From Micrococcus sp. 2A (GTDB lineage: Bacteria; Actinomycetota; Actinomycetes; Actinomycetales; Micrococcaceae): 64,000 bases of DNA. The stretch covers positions 2,294,001 to 2,358,000 of the forward strand of contig NZ_CP154351.1 of the NCBI RefSeq assembly GCF_039519235.1. Direction: 5' to 3'. Position 1 is the first letter of the stretch. Every line of letters starts with the position of its first letter. The translations under genes and the position numbers were made by a program. Shown one piece after another: positions 16,803 through 26,165 of the stretch. Under the pieces are notes generated by a model. That model saw nothing but the letters and a program-made list of their open reading frames with translations, was not told the DNA's origin and did no database searches.

Positions 16803-18125
16803 TCATGCGGTGGCCACGGAGCGGCGCAGGGCCGGTGCGGTGACGTCCACTCCGGCGCGCACGAGCAGCACTCCTGCCACCAGGGTGCCGACCACCACGA
16901 GCAGGCTCAGGGGGGCGAAGAGCACGCTGGCACTGATCAGCGGGGCCCCGGTGATCATCGCGGCGCCGACACTGACGACCATGACGGTGCCCAGGGCGAG
17001 CATCACGCTGGTGCGGCGCATCGCGTGGATACGCTGCACCGGCATGCCCGCGTAGGACAGCCCGCGGTGCAGCTCGGCCCGGTCCACGACCTGGGCCGAC
17101 TGGTTCAGGGCCACGGAGCAGGCGGCCAGCACGAAGGAGATCAGCACGGTCACCAGCACCCCGGTGCGCAGGTCCTGCATGAGGATCAGCTCCTCCGGCC
17201 GGGAGACGGTTGCCTCGCCCTGGGTGGCCAGGCTCAGCCCAGCACCGGCCATCACGCCCACATAGGTGGTCACGGACAGCGCCCCGACCTGCTGCCACGC
17301 CTGCCGTGGGGCGTCCAGGACGGTGCGGGCGGCCACGAGCGCCTCGGGTGTGCGGGCCCGGCGCAGCCGGAGCTTCGCACCGAGGCTGAGCACCCAGGGC
17401 CCGAGCAGATGCAGGGCCAGCAGCGGCACGGCCAGGGCTACCAGGACCACGGCGATCGCGATGCCCATGTCCGCGGAGCCACGCGCAGCGGCGATCATCA
17501 GCTGCCCGCCGACCACCAGGGCCCCGAACACGAGCAGCCGCACCCAGTGGACAGCCTGCGCGCGCTGCCGGGTGCGCACCCCCAGCGGGGTGATCGCGAT
17601 CCGGCGCAGTCCGGTGAGCGAGGATACGGCGGCGACCAGGGTCAGGCCGGCGAGCACGGCCAGCACACCGGGCACTCCGATCCACTGGGCTGGCACGCCG
17701 ATCCGTCCGCCGGCGAACGGCAGCAGCCCGATCAGGGGCATCAGCACCGCCCACCCAGCGACGCCGGCCAGCGCCCCGACGGCGGCGAGCACCGTGGCCT
17801 CCACCACGGCCAGACCGGTCAGGGTGGCGGTCGAGGCGCCGATCAGGCGCAGGGAGGAGAGCCGCTCGTCCCGGCGGCGGGCCAGCAGCCGGGCGGCGGC
17901 CCCGGCCAGGGAGGCCAGCGGGAGCACGAGCAAGGCCAGGGCGATGCTGGAAAGGACCTTGTAGAACGCGCCCATCTCCCCCGGGATGGTCCAGAAGAAG
18001 TGCACGCCGCCGGCCACGGCGAGGGTGAGCGCGGAGGCCACGGCGAAGGCGGTCACCGGCAGCACCCAGATGGTGCGGTCCCGGAAGAGACGGCGGACGA
18101 ACAGGCCGATCACGGACAGGTTCAT
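16803..18125 (-). CDS. FtsX-type ABC transporter permease
   Basis: A 440-residue permease starting MNLSVIGLFVRRLFRDRTIW. It has a long periplasm-facing first loop and two groups of hydrophobic segments with the FtsX-like 'RRRDERLSSLRLIGASTATL' coupling sequence after the first group and again 'LSYAGMPVQRIHAMRR' near the end. Its ATG overlaps the ATPase stop by one base (TGATG), so the two are translationally coupled. It is a MacB/LolC-type exporter permease, probably for peptides, antimicrobial compounds or lipoprotein-like substrates. It appears to contain the duplicated FtsX domain in one chain. Confidence 0.85.
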   Translation of the reverse strand: MNLSVIGLFVRRLFRDRTIWVLPVTAFAVASALTLAVAGGVHFFWTIPGEMGAFYKVLSSIALALLVLPLASLAGAAARLLARRRDERLSSLRLIGASTATLTGLAVVEATVLAAVGALAGVAGWAVLMPLIGLLPFAGGRIGVPAQWIGVPGVLAVLAGLTLVAAVSSLTGLRRIAITPLGVRTRQRAQAVHWVRLLVFGALVVGGQLMIAAARGSADMGIAIAVVLVALAVPLLALHLLGPWVLSLGAKLRLRRARTPEALVAARTVLDAPRQAWQQVGALSVTTYVGVMAGAGLSLATQGEATVSRPEELILMQDLRTGVLVTVLISFVLAACSVALNQSAQVVDRAELHRGLSYAGMPVQRIHAMRRTSVMLALGTVMVVSVGAAMITGAPLISASVLFAPLSLLVVVGTLVAGVLLVRAGVDVTAPALRRSVATA

Positions 18126-18868
18126 CAGCGCACCGTCCCCTCGGAGGCCGGCTGCGCCGGCCGCTGGGCGGTGTCGGACTCGATCCGCCCGTCCCGGACC
18201 CGGACAAGGCGGGAGCACGCGGCCGCCACGGACGGGTCATGGGTGACCACCACCAGGGTCCGCCCGCGGGAGACGGTGGAGGAGATCAGGCTGGCCAGCA
18301 CCGCGTCGGAGGTGTCCGAGTCCAGGGCCCCGGTGGGCTCGTCGGCGAACACGACGTCGGGTTCCACGGCCTGGGCGCGGGCGATCGCCACACGCTGGCG
18401 CTGACCGCCGGAGAGCTCGCCAGGGCGGCGGTCTCCCATGCCGGCCAGTCCCAGGGACTCGAGCCACTGGGCGGCGGTCTGCTCCGCGGCCTTCCGGTGG
18501 GCGCCGTTGAGCATCAACGGCATGGCCACGTTCTCCCGCGCGGTCAGCTCGGGCAGCAGCAGGCCCTCTTGAAACACGAAGCCCAGACGCTCGCGCCGCA
18601 GCCGGGCCCGATGCTCCTCGTTGAGGCCGGTGAGCTCATGTCGGGTGCCGTCAGAGCCGGCGAGGGTGATCTGCCCGGCGTCGGGGACGATGATCCCGGA
18701 GAGCACGTGCAGCAGCGTGGTCTTGCCGGACCCGGAGGGACCCATCACGGCGACGGACTCACCGGGGTGGATCTGCAGGTCGACGCCTGCCAGAGCGCGG
18801 GTGGAGCCGTAGGACTTAGCTAGTCTCCGGGCGGTGAGGACGGCGGGTGCATCAGGGTTGTCGGTCAT
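18125..18868 (-). CDS. ABC transporter ATP-binding protein, MacB/LolD type
   Basis: A 247-residue ATPase. Walker A is 'GPSGSGKTTLL', the Q-loop 'GFVFQEGLLLPELTARENV', the signature 'LSGGQRQRVAIARA', Walker B 'VVFADEPTGALDS' and the H-loop 'VVVTHD'. Order and spacing match the MacB/LolD/FtsE group that powers FtsX-type permeases. The ATG at 18868 has a GAAGAG-type RBS; a GTG at 18877 is possible but closer. It is first gene of a three-gene operon with the permease and the YdcF-like protein. Confidence 0.92.
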   Translation of the reverse strand: MTDNPDAPAVLTARRLAKSYGSTRALAGVDLQIHPGESVAVMGPSGSGKTTLLHVLSGIIVPDAGQITLAGSDGTRHELTGLNEEHRARLRRERLGFVFQEGLLLPELTARENVAMPLMLNGAHRKAAEQTAAQWLESLGLAGMGDRRPGELSGGQRQRVAIARAQAVEPDVVFADEPTGALDSDTSDAVLASLISSTVSRGRTLVVVTHDPSVAAACSRLVRVRDGRIESDTAQRPAQPASEGTVR

Positions 18869-19092
18869 GGGATCCACTCTTCGCGGACTCCAACCTGTCG
18901 ACGACAGACTGGGGATGCATTCTGGTTCAAGCTTCTACGACCCCAGTCCCAGGAACGCCGACGTCATGTGCTCCAGGAAGATGAGCCGGTCATCTCAATC
19001 ACATGCACAGCTACCTCCTGCCCTCCAACCGTCTACGGGTCCCACCTCGAGCCCCCCGTCGCCACCGATCCATAAAGGACGAGCGGCCGTCG
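18869..19092. other. Intergenic region with the promoter of the ABC operon
   Basis: The promoter of the minus-strand ABC operon must lie here. I cannot assign -35/-10 boxes with confidence. The right part is the 3' flank of the next minus-strand gene. Confidence 0.3.
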
Positions 19093-20034
19093 TCACTCAT
19101 CCCATTCAGGCGCGGGACGGGCCAGCTCGGCCGGGTGCGGTGGTTCCTCAGATTGCCCCGTGACATACAGGACGACATCCCGGACGTACGTCCATGCGTC
19201 AATCACGATCGGGAGGTACGGGAAGCCTCCGGTTTGACTCTGGTCGTAGACCACTGTGACGGTCAACGGCAGATCCAATGACTTGAGTGTCTCGAGGTTG
19301 AGGTCTGCCGCGTCCGGGAGGTCGATTTCCAGGACGGTGTCACCGTTGCGCACTACGCCGTCACTCGAGTCGGGAAGGAACCTCATGATGTCGTTGACCG
19401 ATGCCGGGTCCCTCGTGGGGGCAAACGCCTGTTCCGACAGTTCGACTGGCACCTCAAACTGGATCTCTCCTAGCTGATGCACACCCGATGGGTTTGGAAC
19501 CAGCGCAGCGATGAAGCCATCCCGATGCTTGTCAACGTTGCTGAGTTCAGCGAGCAGACTCAACGGGTGTGGAGGAACCGGATAAGTCCGAGGCGACGCG
19601 AACGGCTGCACTCGCTTGACCCGCTCGACGATCACAGGGGGCAGTTGCTTGAGTCGTGACGCCGACTGCTTCTTCCATTCCGCTTCGTGTTGCACCACCG
19701 GAAATGAGTTCGACCGCAACACTTTCTCGTCCACCCCTGTGGAGACTCCGAGACCATGCACCATGTTGTCCAGCGCTGCACGAAGATCATGGATGAGATA
19801 GCGCAGGGGCCGAGATATATCCGAGCTTTCGATCGGCGGACGGATGCGGGCCGCCCATACCACAGTCTTTGATTGAAAGACACTCGGATCAAAACCCACC
19901 TCAACCGAATCAAGATAGCTGGCGTGCGTTGCGCGTAGCTGTCTGAGGGTGAGCTTGGCCTCCCGAATCTTGTTGAGAGCCAGCTTCCCAGCGTCATCAA
20001 AGCGCGGGGACGCCCCCGCTCCAAAGGAACTCAT
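19093..20034 (-). CDS. Hypothetical protein with HEPN-like motifs, 313 residues
   Basis: The start at 20034 (MSSFGAGASPRFDDAGKLAL) is chosen because upstream codons are antisense to a RidA remnant. The sequence is helical, with 'LRYLIHDLRAALDNMVHGLG' (about residues 78-97) followed later by 'LSLLAELSNVDKHRDGF' (about 158-174). The pairing of a R-x-x-L-D-N/H helix with a 'N-x-D-K-H-R' motif is common in uncharacterised actinobacterial proteins with a HEPN-like fold. No other domain is recognised. The C-terminus is strand-rich and ends in a Pro/Glu-rich tail. Function unknown. Confidence 0.6.
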   Translation of the reverse strand: MSSFGAGASPRFDDAGKLALNKIREAKLTLRQLRATHASYLDSVEVGFDPSVFQSKTVVWAARIRPPIESSDISRPLRYLIHDLRAALDNMVHGLGVSTGVDEKVLRSNSFPVVQHEAEWKKQSASRLKQLPPVIVERVKRVQPFASPRTYPVPPHPLSLLAELSNVDKHRDGFIAALVPNPSGVHQLGEIQFEVPVELSEQAFAPTRDPASVNDIMRFLPDSSDGVVRNGDTVLEIDLPDAADLNLETLKSLDLPLTVTVVYDQSQTGGFPYLPIVIDAWTYVRDVVLYVTGQSEEPPHPAELARPAPEWDE

Positions 20035-20083
20035 CCACCAAGCATGCCCGGTGAGATGCCCCTCGCTGTGCTGACCAGCGGAC

Positions 20084-20263
20084 ACCATTGCCACCCGTGT
20101 GCTGGTCTCCCCCTCCGACAAGGCTGAACTCGCGGCGGCCTGGGAGGTCGTCTGCGACGCATTTGGTGACCGTGATGTGCCGGGAACGCTGATCGGAGTT
20201 GCCGCACTTGGGTACGACCGCCAGCTCGTGGAAGTCGAAGCGACAGCCGCCGTGATCGACTGA
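20084..20263 (+). pseudogene. RidA-family protein, C-terminal remnant
   Basis: A 59-codon frame without a start reads 'TIATRVLVSPSDKAELAAAW' and 'GVAALGYDRQLVEVEATAAV', which is the C-terminal half of a RidA/YjgF deaminase-type protein. The upstream half is absent and is replaced by sequence that belongs to the opposite-strand gene. It marks an old rearrangement boundary near 20084. Confidence 0.65.
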
Positions 20264-20375
20264 CGCCCCTCGTTTGGAGCGCCTTTAGAGATACGCCCTC
20301 GACCTTGACGCACCTGTAGCGACGGCAGGCAGAACCTAGCTACACCGCCTCGTTCACCACCTCAGGCCACAATCG

Positions 20376-21260
20376 CTAAAAGGCTTTCCGACCAAAGACC
20401 GTGATCGCCCGGTCTTCGCTTTCCCTATCCGGGTACATCTCGATCCAGGTGTCGTCGCCCGTGAGAAGTGGGTGTGTCGCGTACGGAAGGTGAGTGACCA
20501 GGTTCCGAAGGTCAACGGAGTCTCGGTGAGGCCCATAGGTGAGCCACTCACTCACGTCAGGGAGGTGCTCGGTAATCTGCGGCTCTCCCGTTACGGCTCC
20601 CAGAGGGTTGGCAGCCCAAACCAGCGACCATGCCAGTGGTGGCCAGACGATGTCGGCCAGCGACGTGTGAGCCTGAGAGCGCTCGAGCACCCGGACGGCC
20701 CAGACCCTGCTGGCCAACAACCCACTTCGTGGGAAACGGGGGTCTGAGAGGCCCAGCCTCAAACTGAGATCAGCAGGCCAGTCCACGCTGGAACCACGGT
20801 GGTAGTCCTCCGTTGCCAACTGTTGCGCAAGGCTCGGGTACCGGGTGCTCAGCCCGCTGTTCAGAGCGAACATGCCATAGAGCACACAACGGATCACGGC
20901 ACCCGGGGCGAACCTCACGTCCGGCACGGCCCCCGGATGGATGGCCAAACGCCGCGCACCCAAGGTCGTCAACCGCTGCACCTGCGTGGAGAAGTCGGCG
21001 TAGGCCCTGTCGTATTCGCCACCGCAACGACTGTTGCACGCCTTACAGAGGCCGCGGACCCACATGCCACCCCTGTTCCAGCGGCCGGGCTCACGGAGCT
21101 GCCCGACAAACCGGTCTGGCGCACGCTCCACGCGATCGTCGTTGCCAGCCGCTCTCGGCGGCACGTGCGTGCGGCTCATCTTTCCCTGGGCACCGCAGAG
21201 CCCACATGCCCGGACCGCCTTGGATGCCCCCATGTCGGCCACCAGACCGGATGCATTCAT
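20376..21260 (-). CDS. Zinc-finger/HNH-like protein
   Basis: A 294-residue protein from the ATG at 21260 (a further ATG at 21233 is equally possible). Near the N-terminus 'CGLCGAQGKMSRTHVPPRAA' is followed by 'VRGLCKACNSRCGGEYDRAY'. The two CxxC pairs, the His and the 'CKACN' end resemble the treble-clef finger of HNH endonucleases, where the second CxxC carries the CN motif, but the HNH catalytic His-Asn pair is not clear. The rest is unassigned. The 5' end overlaps the 3' end of the next gene on the same strand, so they are coupled. Probably nucleic-acid related. Confidence 0.55.
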   Translation of the reverse strand: MNASGLVADMGASKAVRACGLCGAQGKMSRTHVPPRAAGNDDRVERAPDRFVGQLREPGRWNRGGMWVRGLCKACNSRCGGEYDRAYADFSTQVQRLTTLGARRLAIHPGAVPDVRFAPGAVIRCVLYGMFALNSGLSTRYPSLAQQLATEDYHRGSSVDWPADLSLRLGLSDPRFPRSGLLASRVWAVRVLERSQAHTSLADIVWPPLAWSLVWAANPLGAVTGEPQITEHLPDVSEWLTYGPHRDSVDLRNLVTHLPYATHPLLTGDDTWIEMYPDRESEDRAITVFGRKAF

Positions 21261-21289
21261 GTTCACCGCGTCTTTCTCATCTTCGCTAC

Positions 21290-21739
21290 TCAGCGCTGTC
21301 CCGGCCGCGTTGCTGACGTGTCGGGTGCCGGTCCTAGCCGCTGCTCTGGATTGAGGTCGGGGTAGCGACGCAACATCCACGAACGTTGGGCTATACCGAC
21401 CTCGATGGCCCGACGCGTCTCCACCGGGGCGCCTCCTCGGTTACACAACTCGGTGAGCACACCAATCTCATCCCGCAAGCGCATTCGCGTGCGTTCGAAG
21501 TTCTGGCGGCAGTTGCGGCTGCAGAAGGTCTGCGGCCGGCCAGCACTGGAGTCGGTCGGCCATGCGCACATGTTCGTGCAGTCCGGATGCAGACACCGCA
21601 TCTGTTCAGCGGGTCGCAGCCCGCGCACCAACGCGTCGTCGATCTCGGCCCAGCTGCCCCGCTTCACCCGAGCGAGAGTCCGGACGATCGAAGGGGTCCT
21701 CGCCCCGCCCACGCCACCACGTTCATGAGACATATGCAC
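21290..21739 (-). CDS. Small zinc-finger protein, 149 residues
   Basis: The GTG at 21739 is favoured because GAAGGTG lies 7 bp upstream; an ATG at 21733 is the alternative. Four cysteines form 'CLHPDCTNMC' and, about 16 residues on, 'CSRNCRQNFERTRMRLRDEI', a C-x4/5-C...C-x3-C zinc ribbon followed by a basic helix, suggesting DNA or RNA binding. Its end overlaps the start region of the HNH-like gene if that gene begins at its most upstream start. The pair is transcribed away from the Tn7-like operon and may be cargo of that element. Confidence 0.5.
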   Translation of the reverse strand: MHMSHERGGVGGARTPSIVRTLARVKRGSWAEIDDALVRGLRPAEQMRCLHPDCTNMCAWPTDSSAGRPQTFCSRNCRQNFERTRMRLRDEIGVLTELCNRGGAPVETRRAIEVGIAQRSWMLRRYPDLNPEQRLGPAPDTSATRPGQR

Positions 21740-22159
21740 TACATCACCTTCGAGTTGGTTTCATCCGCGGGGGAAGTGCTCGCACACCTGCAATCATGTT
21801 ATGACTCATGAAAAATCCGCGCAAGTCCCCCAAAGGCGAGGGGAAATTTAGCGGTTCCTCGGGTGTCTAACCATACACATGGGTCACCTTCGTCGATGGG
21901 CGCGAGATGATGAGATCTACATGGTCGGCAGGCGGGTCGAGAGATGTAGCTCTAATGCTGACCCGGGTTCAGCCCCGGGCGACAGAGCGTCATGAGACCT
22001 ATCCTGTTGCGCCTCGCGCTCGTGCAGGTTACCGTCTGCGTAGGCCGCCCGCGTGAGCTGACTCTGATCACAGATGCGCGGGAGGGCGCGACGGGTGCAA
22101 CCGCCACGCCCTCCAAGTAGCGGCCCTGATACAACGCGAACTGAATCGAAGGAACCGCC
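21740..22159. other. Gene-free region upstream of tnsA (possible transposon left end and promoter)
   Basis: This 420-bp stretch separates the divergent zinc-finger gene from tnsA. In Tn7-like elements the TnsB-binding left end would lie close to such a position, but I could not identify repeated 20-22-bp TnsB sites by eye. A short hairpin (CCCGGGTTCAGCCCCGGG) lies near 21962. Confidence 0.35.
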
Positions 22160-22906
22160 GTGTCCCAGCTTATGGGTGACGCCGGCGGAGGACCAGCCAC
22201 ACCCTGGAGCCATCTGGAGTTCTCCACTCCGGAGGGCCCTGTCCTCTGCCACCCCACCGACCCCCTGCCCGACCTTGGCACCATCATGTCCGTGCGGACC
22301 CCGCGGTCACACGCGCTGAGCCGACACGTTCCCGTGCAGACATTCAGCGCCACGAACACGGACGTCGTCGCAGTGGAGTCCGGGCTGGAGCAGGAGCTCG
22401 TCCTCGTCCTGGACCGAGATCCCGCCCAGGACAGGCTGGTTGGGCAGCCGCTGACCGTGACGTGGGCCAGACAAAGCGGCGGGACCCGGCGGCACACCCC
22501 TGACCTGCTGACTCTCACTCACGAGGGGGCCGTCACGGTCTGGGACGTCCGCCCGGAAGGTCGTCGGGACCCCAAGTTCTGGGAGGCCGCGCGGTGCACC
22601 CGCGCGGTGTGCGAGCACAACGGGTGGACTTACGAGCTCTTCGGCGGCCTGCCCGAGGTACACGCCATCAACCTGCGCTGGCTCTCCAGCTACCGGCACT
22701 CGATGCCCTGGTATGCGGACCTCCGGGACACGCTCGAGAGGCTCGCCTGCACCAATTCCGCCACCATCGGGACCTTGCTCGGCGCCGATGACGGTTCCGG
22801 GGAGCTGATCTCAGCGATGTGGCACTGGGCGTGGGACGGACGTCTGCAGCTGGATCTCACCCGGCCCCTGAAAACCAGCACGCCGGTGCGATGGGAGCCG
22901 AGATGA
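22160..22906 (+). CDS. tnsA: TnsA-like endonuclease of a Tn7-like transposon
   Basis: A 248-residue protein with GTG start and RBS GAAGGAA. TnsA is the PD-(D/E)xK nuclease that cuts the 5' transposon ends in cut-and-paste Tn7 transposition. Candidate catalytic acids are E73/E77 ('VAVESGLEQELVLVLDRDP'), D115 ('RRHTPDLLTL') and the strand 'AVTVWDVRPEGRRD' (about residues 124-137), where the usual Lys is replaced by Arg131. The motif 'VCEHNGWTYELFGGL' follows. This DVRP form occurs in actinobacterial TnsA-like proteins. The stop overlaps the tnsB ATG (ATGA). Confidence 0.8.
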   Translation: MSQLMGDAGGGPATPWSHLEFSTPEGPVLCHPTDPLPDLGTIMSVRTPRSHALSRHVPVQTFSATNTDVVAVESGLEQELVLVLDRDPAQDRLVGQPLTVTWARQSGGTRRHTPDLLTLTHEGAVTVWDVRPEGRRDPKFWEAARCTRAVCEHNGWTYELFGGLPEVHAINLRWLSSYRHSMPWYADLRDTLERLACTNSATIGTLLGADDGSGELISAMWHWAWDGRLQLDLTRPLKTSTPVRWEPR

Positions 22907-25092
22907 ACTTCTCCGTGGACTTGAACATCGGCGACCGCGTCCTCACCGACGCCGGCCCGGCCCGGGTGAAATCGATGTGGGCACTGGGCGTGGAGCTGGA
23001 GACGATCAACGAACCGGCCAAGCTCGTCCCCTGGACCGACCTGATCATCCGGCCCACGATCGACGGGCAGGCTCAGGCCGTGGATGCTGCCCTGCACCCG
23101 TGGTGGGACCAGCTGCCGGAGAAGGTGCAGCAGGACGCCATTTTCAAGATGGAGTGCGTCCTGGAGATTCTCACTGGGTTCCGCAGCGGGCTGGCCTCGC
23201 TCGCGCAGCCCCATGAGCCGGTCGTACCGTTCGGCCCGTTCTCCCAGGCCAGTGTGAGCGCTCAGTGCGAGGCGATGGCTCGGCTGGTCAGCTTCGAGAA
23301 GTCCGCGGACCGGGAGTTGATGCGCCGGGTCCAGGACGGTGAGCTCGACAGTCCCGGCGTCACGCCCCGTGCCGTGCACCATTGGGTAAGGCGGTGGCAG
23401 GCTTCCGGGCTGCGTGGCCTGGTGGACGGACGCGCCCTGCGCAGCGCCCAAGGCTTCGGCGCCCTGGACCCGAGGTTCTTAAAGATCGCGGAGCAGGAGT
23501 TCGCCCGGTTCGACGGGTCCGCTTCCGCGACCAACCGGCAGGAGATCCACCGGCGCATCCAGGTCCGCATGCATGCGGAGGGCATCACCGACGCCCACCT
23601 GCCCCAGCGGCTGGTCAGCGACTACCTCAGTCACCGGTTCGCGCAGCTGGGCAAGACCACCCGGGCGCACCGCTCGCGCCGGCACCGGAAGATCTCCTCC
23701 ACTGCCAGTGCCGCCCTCCACCACCTGGGCCACTGCGCCACGGACGTCACCCGCGCCGACAACCTCATCTACGACGAGTTCACCGGCAAGCCCATGAGCG
23801 TGGAGATCGCCACCATCATGAGCGTCCCGGCACGAGTCATCGTCGCCGTCCGGGTGTTCCCCAAGTCGGTCAGCGCCACCGAGGTCGCCCTGCTGCTCTA
23901 CGACGCGATGCGGCCGCAGTCGATGCTCATCGATCAGGACGGCGCCAGTGACTGGCGATGGTGCGGGGTCCCGACCTCGCTCCAACTGCCCGAGCAGGCT
24001 TCCCCACTGGCCAATGACCCCGCCAGTGGGTTGGGTGAACATGCGATCCCCGCGATGACGCCCACCCACCTGCGCATGGACAACGGATCGATCTTCCGCA
24101 GCGAACAGCTGCGCCGGCTCGCCCTGCACTGGTCGATCACGTTGAGCCACTCTCGCGGCACCCGCCCTACGGACAATCCGCACATCGAACGCTTCCACGA
24201 GACCCTGCAGCGCTTCTACCAGCAGCTGCCCGGCTACAAGGGCCGGAACGTCTCCGAACGTGGCAGCTGGACCGGCGTCGTGGCCGAGGCACCCCTGCTC
24301 ACCGCAGCCGACCTCGAGCGGCAGCTGCGGCAGTTCATCGCCCTGGACTACCACCGCCGCCCCCACACCGGACTGGCCCTGCCCGGGGCACCCGAGGTGA
24401 ATATCTCCCCGCTGGAGATGTTCGACTGGATCCTGGCCACCACCGGCCGGATCCACGTCCCCCAGCACCCGGATCTGATCTACCAGTTCCTGCCCACCCG
24501 GTGGCTCACCCCCGGCCATGCCGGCGTCGAGTACAAGAACATGACCTACGACGCGGCCGTCCTGGATGAGTTCCGAAGCAAGATCCCCGGTCGGTTCCGC
24601 GACGAGGACGCCAAGGTCCCGTTCCACTACGACCCCAGGGACGCCACCCGGCTCTGGTTCCGCCACCCGGACACTGACCGTATCCACGAGATCCCCTGGC
24701 GCAACCGTCACCTCTTGCACGCACCCCTGACCGACGTCGTCCGAGACGAGGCCCGCCGGCGCATCCGGGCCCGCGGCGGGCCCAAGGCTCTGACCGGCGC
24801 GCTCATCGACCGCCAGCTCATCGAAGAGATTGGGCACCTGGCCCACACCCGAGCCGACGAGACGTGGACCACCACGATGGCCGCCTCCCGCATGCGCTTC
24901 GACCAAGCCCGACGCGACCACGACGAAGCCGCCCTCGCCCACCGCCTCACCACCCCGGAGGCCCCCACCGACCTTGAACACGGCGGACGGCACCTCCGTC
25001 TCGTCCCGCCGGATGCGATGCCGGACCGTACCGCCACCAACGGGCTCGCCGGGCTCTTCGAACCCTGGCCCGACTATGCCCAGGAGATCTGA
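22903..25092 (+). CDS. tnsB: TnsB-like DDE transposase of a Tn7-like transposon
   Basis: A 729-residue rve-family transposase starting MNFSVDLNIGDRV. The N-terminal domains (residues 1-280) include an HTH near 'TPRAVHHWVRRWQASGLRGL' and a basic region 'KTTRAHRSRRHRKIS' before the core. The catalytic triad is D291 (LIYDEFTGKP), D393 (LRMDNGSIFRS) and E429 (NPHIERFHETL), spacing DD-35-E. The C-terminal Mu-type beta-barrel region (about 520-600) contains 'WLTPGHAGVEYKNMTYD'. It should bind the ends and perform strand transfer, with TnsA cutting the other strand. Overlaps tnsC start by TGATG. Confidence 0.9.
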   Translation: MNFSVDLNIGDRVLTDAGPARVKSMWALGVELETINEPAKLVPWTDLIIRPTIDGQAQAVDAALHPWWDQLPEKVQQDAIFKMECVLEILTGFRSGLASLAQPHEPVVPFGPFSQASVSAQCEAMARLVSFEKSADRELMRRVQDGELDSPGVTPRAVHHWVRRWQASGLRGLVDGRALRSAQGFGALDPRFLKIAEQEFARFDGSASATNRQEIHRRIQVRMHAEGITDAHLPQRLVSDYLSHRFAQLGKTTRAHRSRRHRKISSTASAALHHLGHCATDVTRADNLIYDEFTGKPMSVEIATIMSVPARVIVAVRVFPKSVSATEVALLLYDAMRPQSMLIDQDGASDWRWCGVPTSLQLPEQASPLANDPASGLGEHAIPAMTPTHLRMDNGSIFRSEQLRRLALHWSITLSHSRGTRPTDNPHIERFHETLQRFYQQLPGYKGRNVSERGSWTGVVAEAPLLTAADLERQLRQFIALDYHRRPHTGLALPGAPEVNISPLEMFDWILATTGRIHVPQHPDLIYQFLPTRWLTPGHAGVEYKNMTYDAAVLDEFRSKIPGRFRDEDAKVPFHYDPRDATRLWFRHPDTDRIHEIPWRNRHLLHAPLTDVVRDEARRRIRARGGPKALTGALIDRQLIEEIGHLAHTRADETWTTTMAASRMRFDQARRDHDEAALAHRLTTPEAPTDLEHGGRHLRLVPPDAMPDRTATNGLAGLFEPWPDYAQEI

Positions 25093-26165
25093 TGGACGCC
25101 CTGCTCTGGCACACCCAGGCCCTGACCCCGGCACCCGCCCCGCCTGAACCCGTGCTGCTGCGAGAGTTCTCCACGCTCTCCACCCAAGACCAGGACGAGT
25201 ACTGGACGCGGATGCATCGGTGGATGTGCGCCTCCACCCTCGACTGCGACCGCACAGCGGCTATCCGGCGCGGCATGGACCGGGTCCTGCAGCGCAACGA
25301 GTACGCCCGGTCCGGGGCCAAGACCATCATCGGTCTGTCCGCGCCCAACGGGGTGGGCAAGTCCACGTTCATCAAGTCTTACGCGCAAGACCGCTATCAG
25401 CGCATGATGCACGACCAGCCTGTCGACAAGCTCCCCTCCCGCACCGACAGTGGCGGCTCCCCCTCACACTGGATCCCCCAGGTCTACATCACCCTGCGCG
25501 CTGCCTCCGAGGTCCCCGATGTCAATGCCGCGATCCTCAGCTACCTGGGCTACCCGATCATGGGGCGCACCACGAAGGACACCACCCTGCTGGTCCACGC
25601 CGTCGCCCGGCACGGAGTCAAGCTGCTCATCCTCGACGATGCCCACATGCTCCGAGCCAAACAGGCACGCGCCCGCGACGTCCTCGACTACGTGAAGTTC
25701 CTGAACACGATGATGGGCGAACGCGACGGCACGCTCGTGCTCGTCGGCGCCAACATGGAAGGCGGCCCCGTCTACCAGGACCCCCAGGTGGCCGCCCGGT
25801 TGCACGCCTTCGCTCTGCAGCCCTACACCGTCCAGCAGGACACCACCGAGCGCGTGGCATGGCAGCAACTGCTGGCCGGGGCCGAGAAGAAGTTCATGCC
25901 CTACCTGGACTCGGCGACCGAGGGAACCCTCACCCGAGAACTGGCAGGACAGATATGGGCCCGTACCCAGGGCCACCTCGGGGACACTCACCAGCTGATC
26001 ACCACAGCCCTACTCGACGCTTTTGACCAGGGCGACACCACGCTGGTCAGTGAGCACTTGCAGGGCGTGCGCCTGTCCGCGCGGGCCGAAGCCGCCGAAG
26101 CGGACCTGGCCCGCGAAGCCACCCTGACCTCCCGCCGGGAGCAGAACCGCAAGGCCAAGAGGTGA
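25092..26165 (+). CDS. tnsC: TnsC-like AAA+ transposition regulator
   Basis: A 357-residue AAA+ ATPase with Walker A 'GLSAPNGVGKSTFI' (residues 81-94), Walker B 'KLLILDDAHML' (177-187) and sensor-like 'GTLVLVGANMEGG'. TnsC forms ATP-dependent filaments on target DNA, links TniQ/TnsD target selectors to TnsAB and imposes target immunity. The C-terminal 'TLTRELAGQIWARTQGHLGD' is the lid region. It is coupled by TGATG to tnsB and by GTGA to tniQ1, so all are made from one message. Confidence 0.88.
   Translation: MDALLWHTQALTPAPAPPEPVLLREFSTLSTQDQDEYWTRMHRWMCASTLDCDRTAAIRRGMDRVLQRNEYARSGAKTIIGLSAPNGVGKSTFIKSYAQDRYQRMMHDQPVDKLPSRTDSGGSPSHWIPQVYITLRAASEVPDVNAAILSYLGYPIMGRTTKDTTLLVHAVARHGVKLLILDDAHMLRAKQARARDVLDYVKFLNTMMGERDGTLVLVGANMEGGPVYQDPQVAARLHAFALQPYTVQQDTTERVAWQQLLAGAEKKFMPYLDSATEGTLTRELAGQIWARTQGHLGDTHQLITTALLDAFDQGDTTLVSEHLQGVRLSARAEAAEADLAREATLTSRREQNRKAKR

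Noticed and set aside
16365..18404. 679-codon plus-strand frame
   Set aside because: It is antisense to the ABC permease and ATPase genes and reads as low-complexity Gly/His/Arg sequence.
23479..25134. 551-codon minus-strand frame
   Set aside because: Shadow of tnsB; no start signal or motif.
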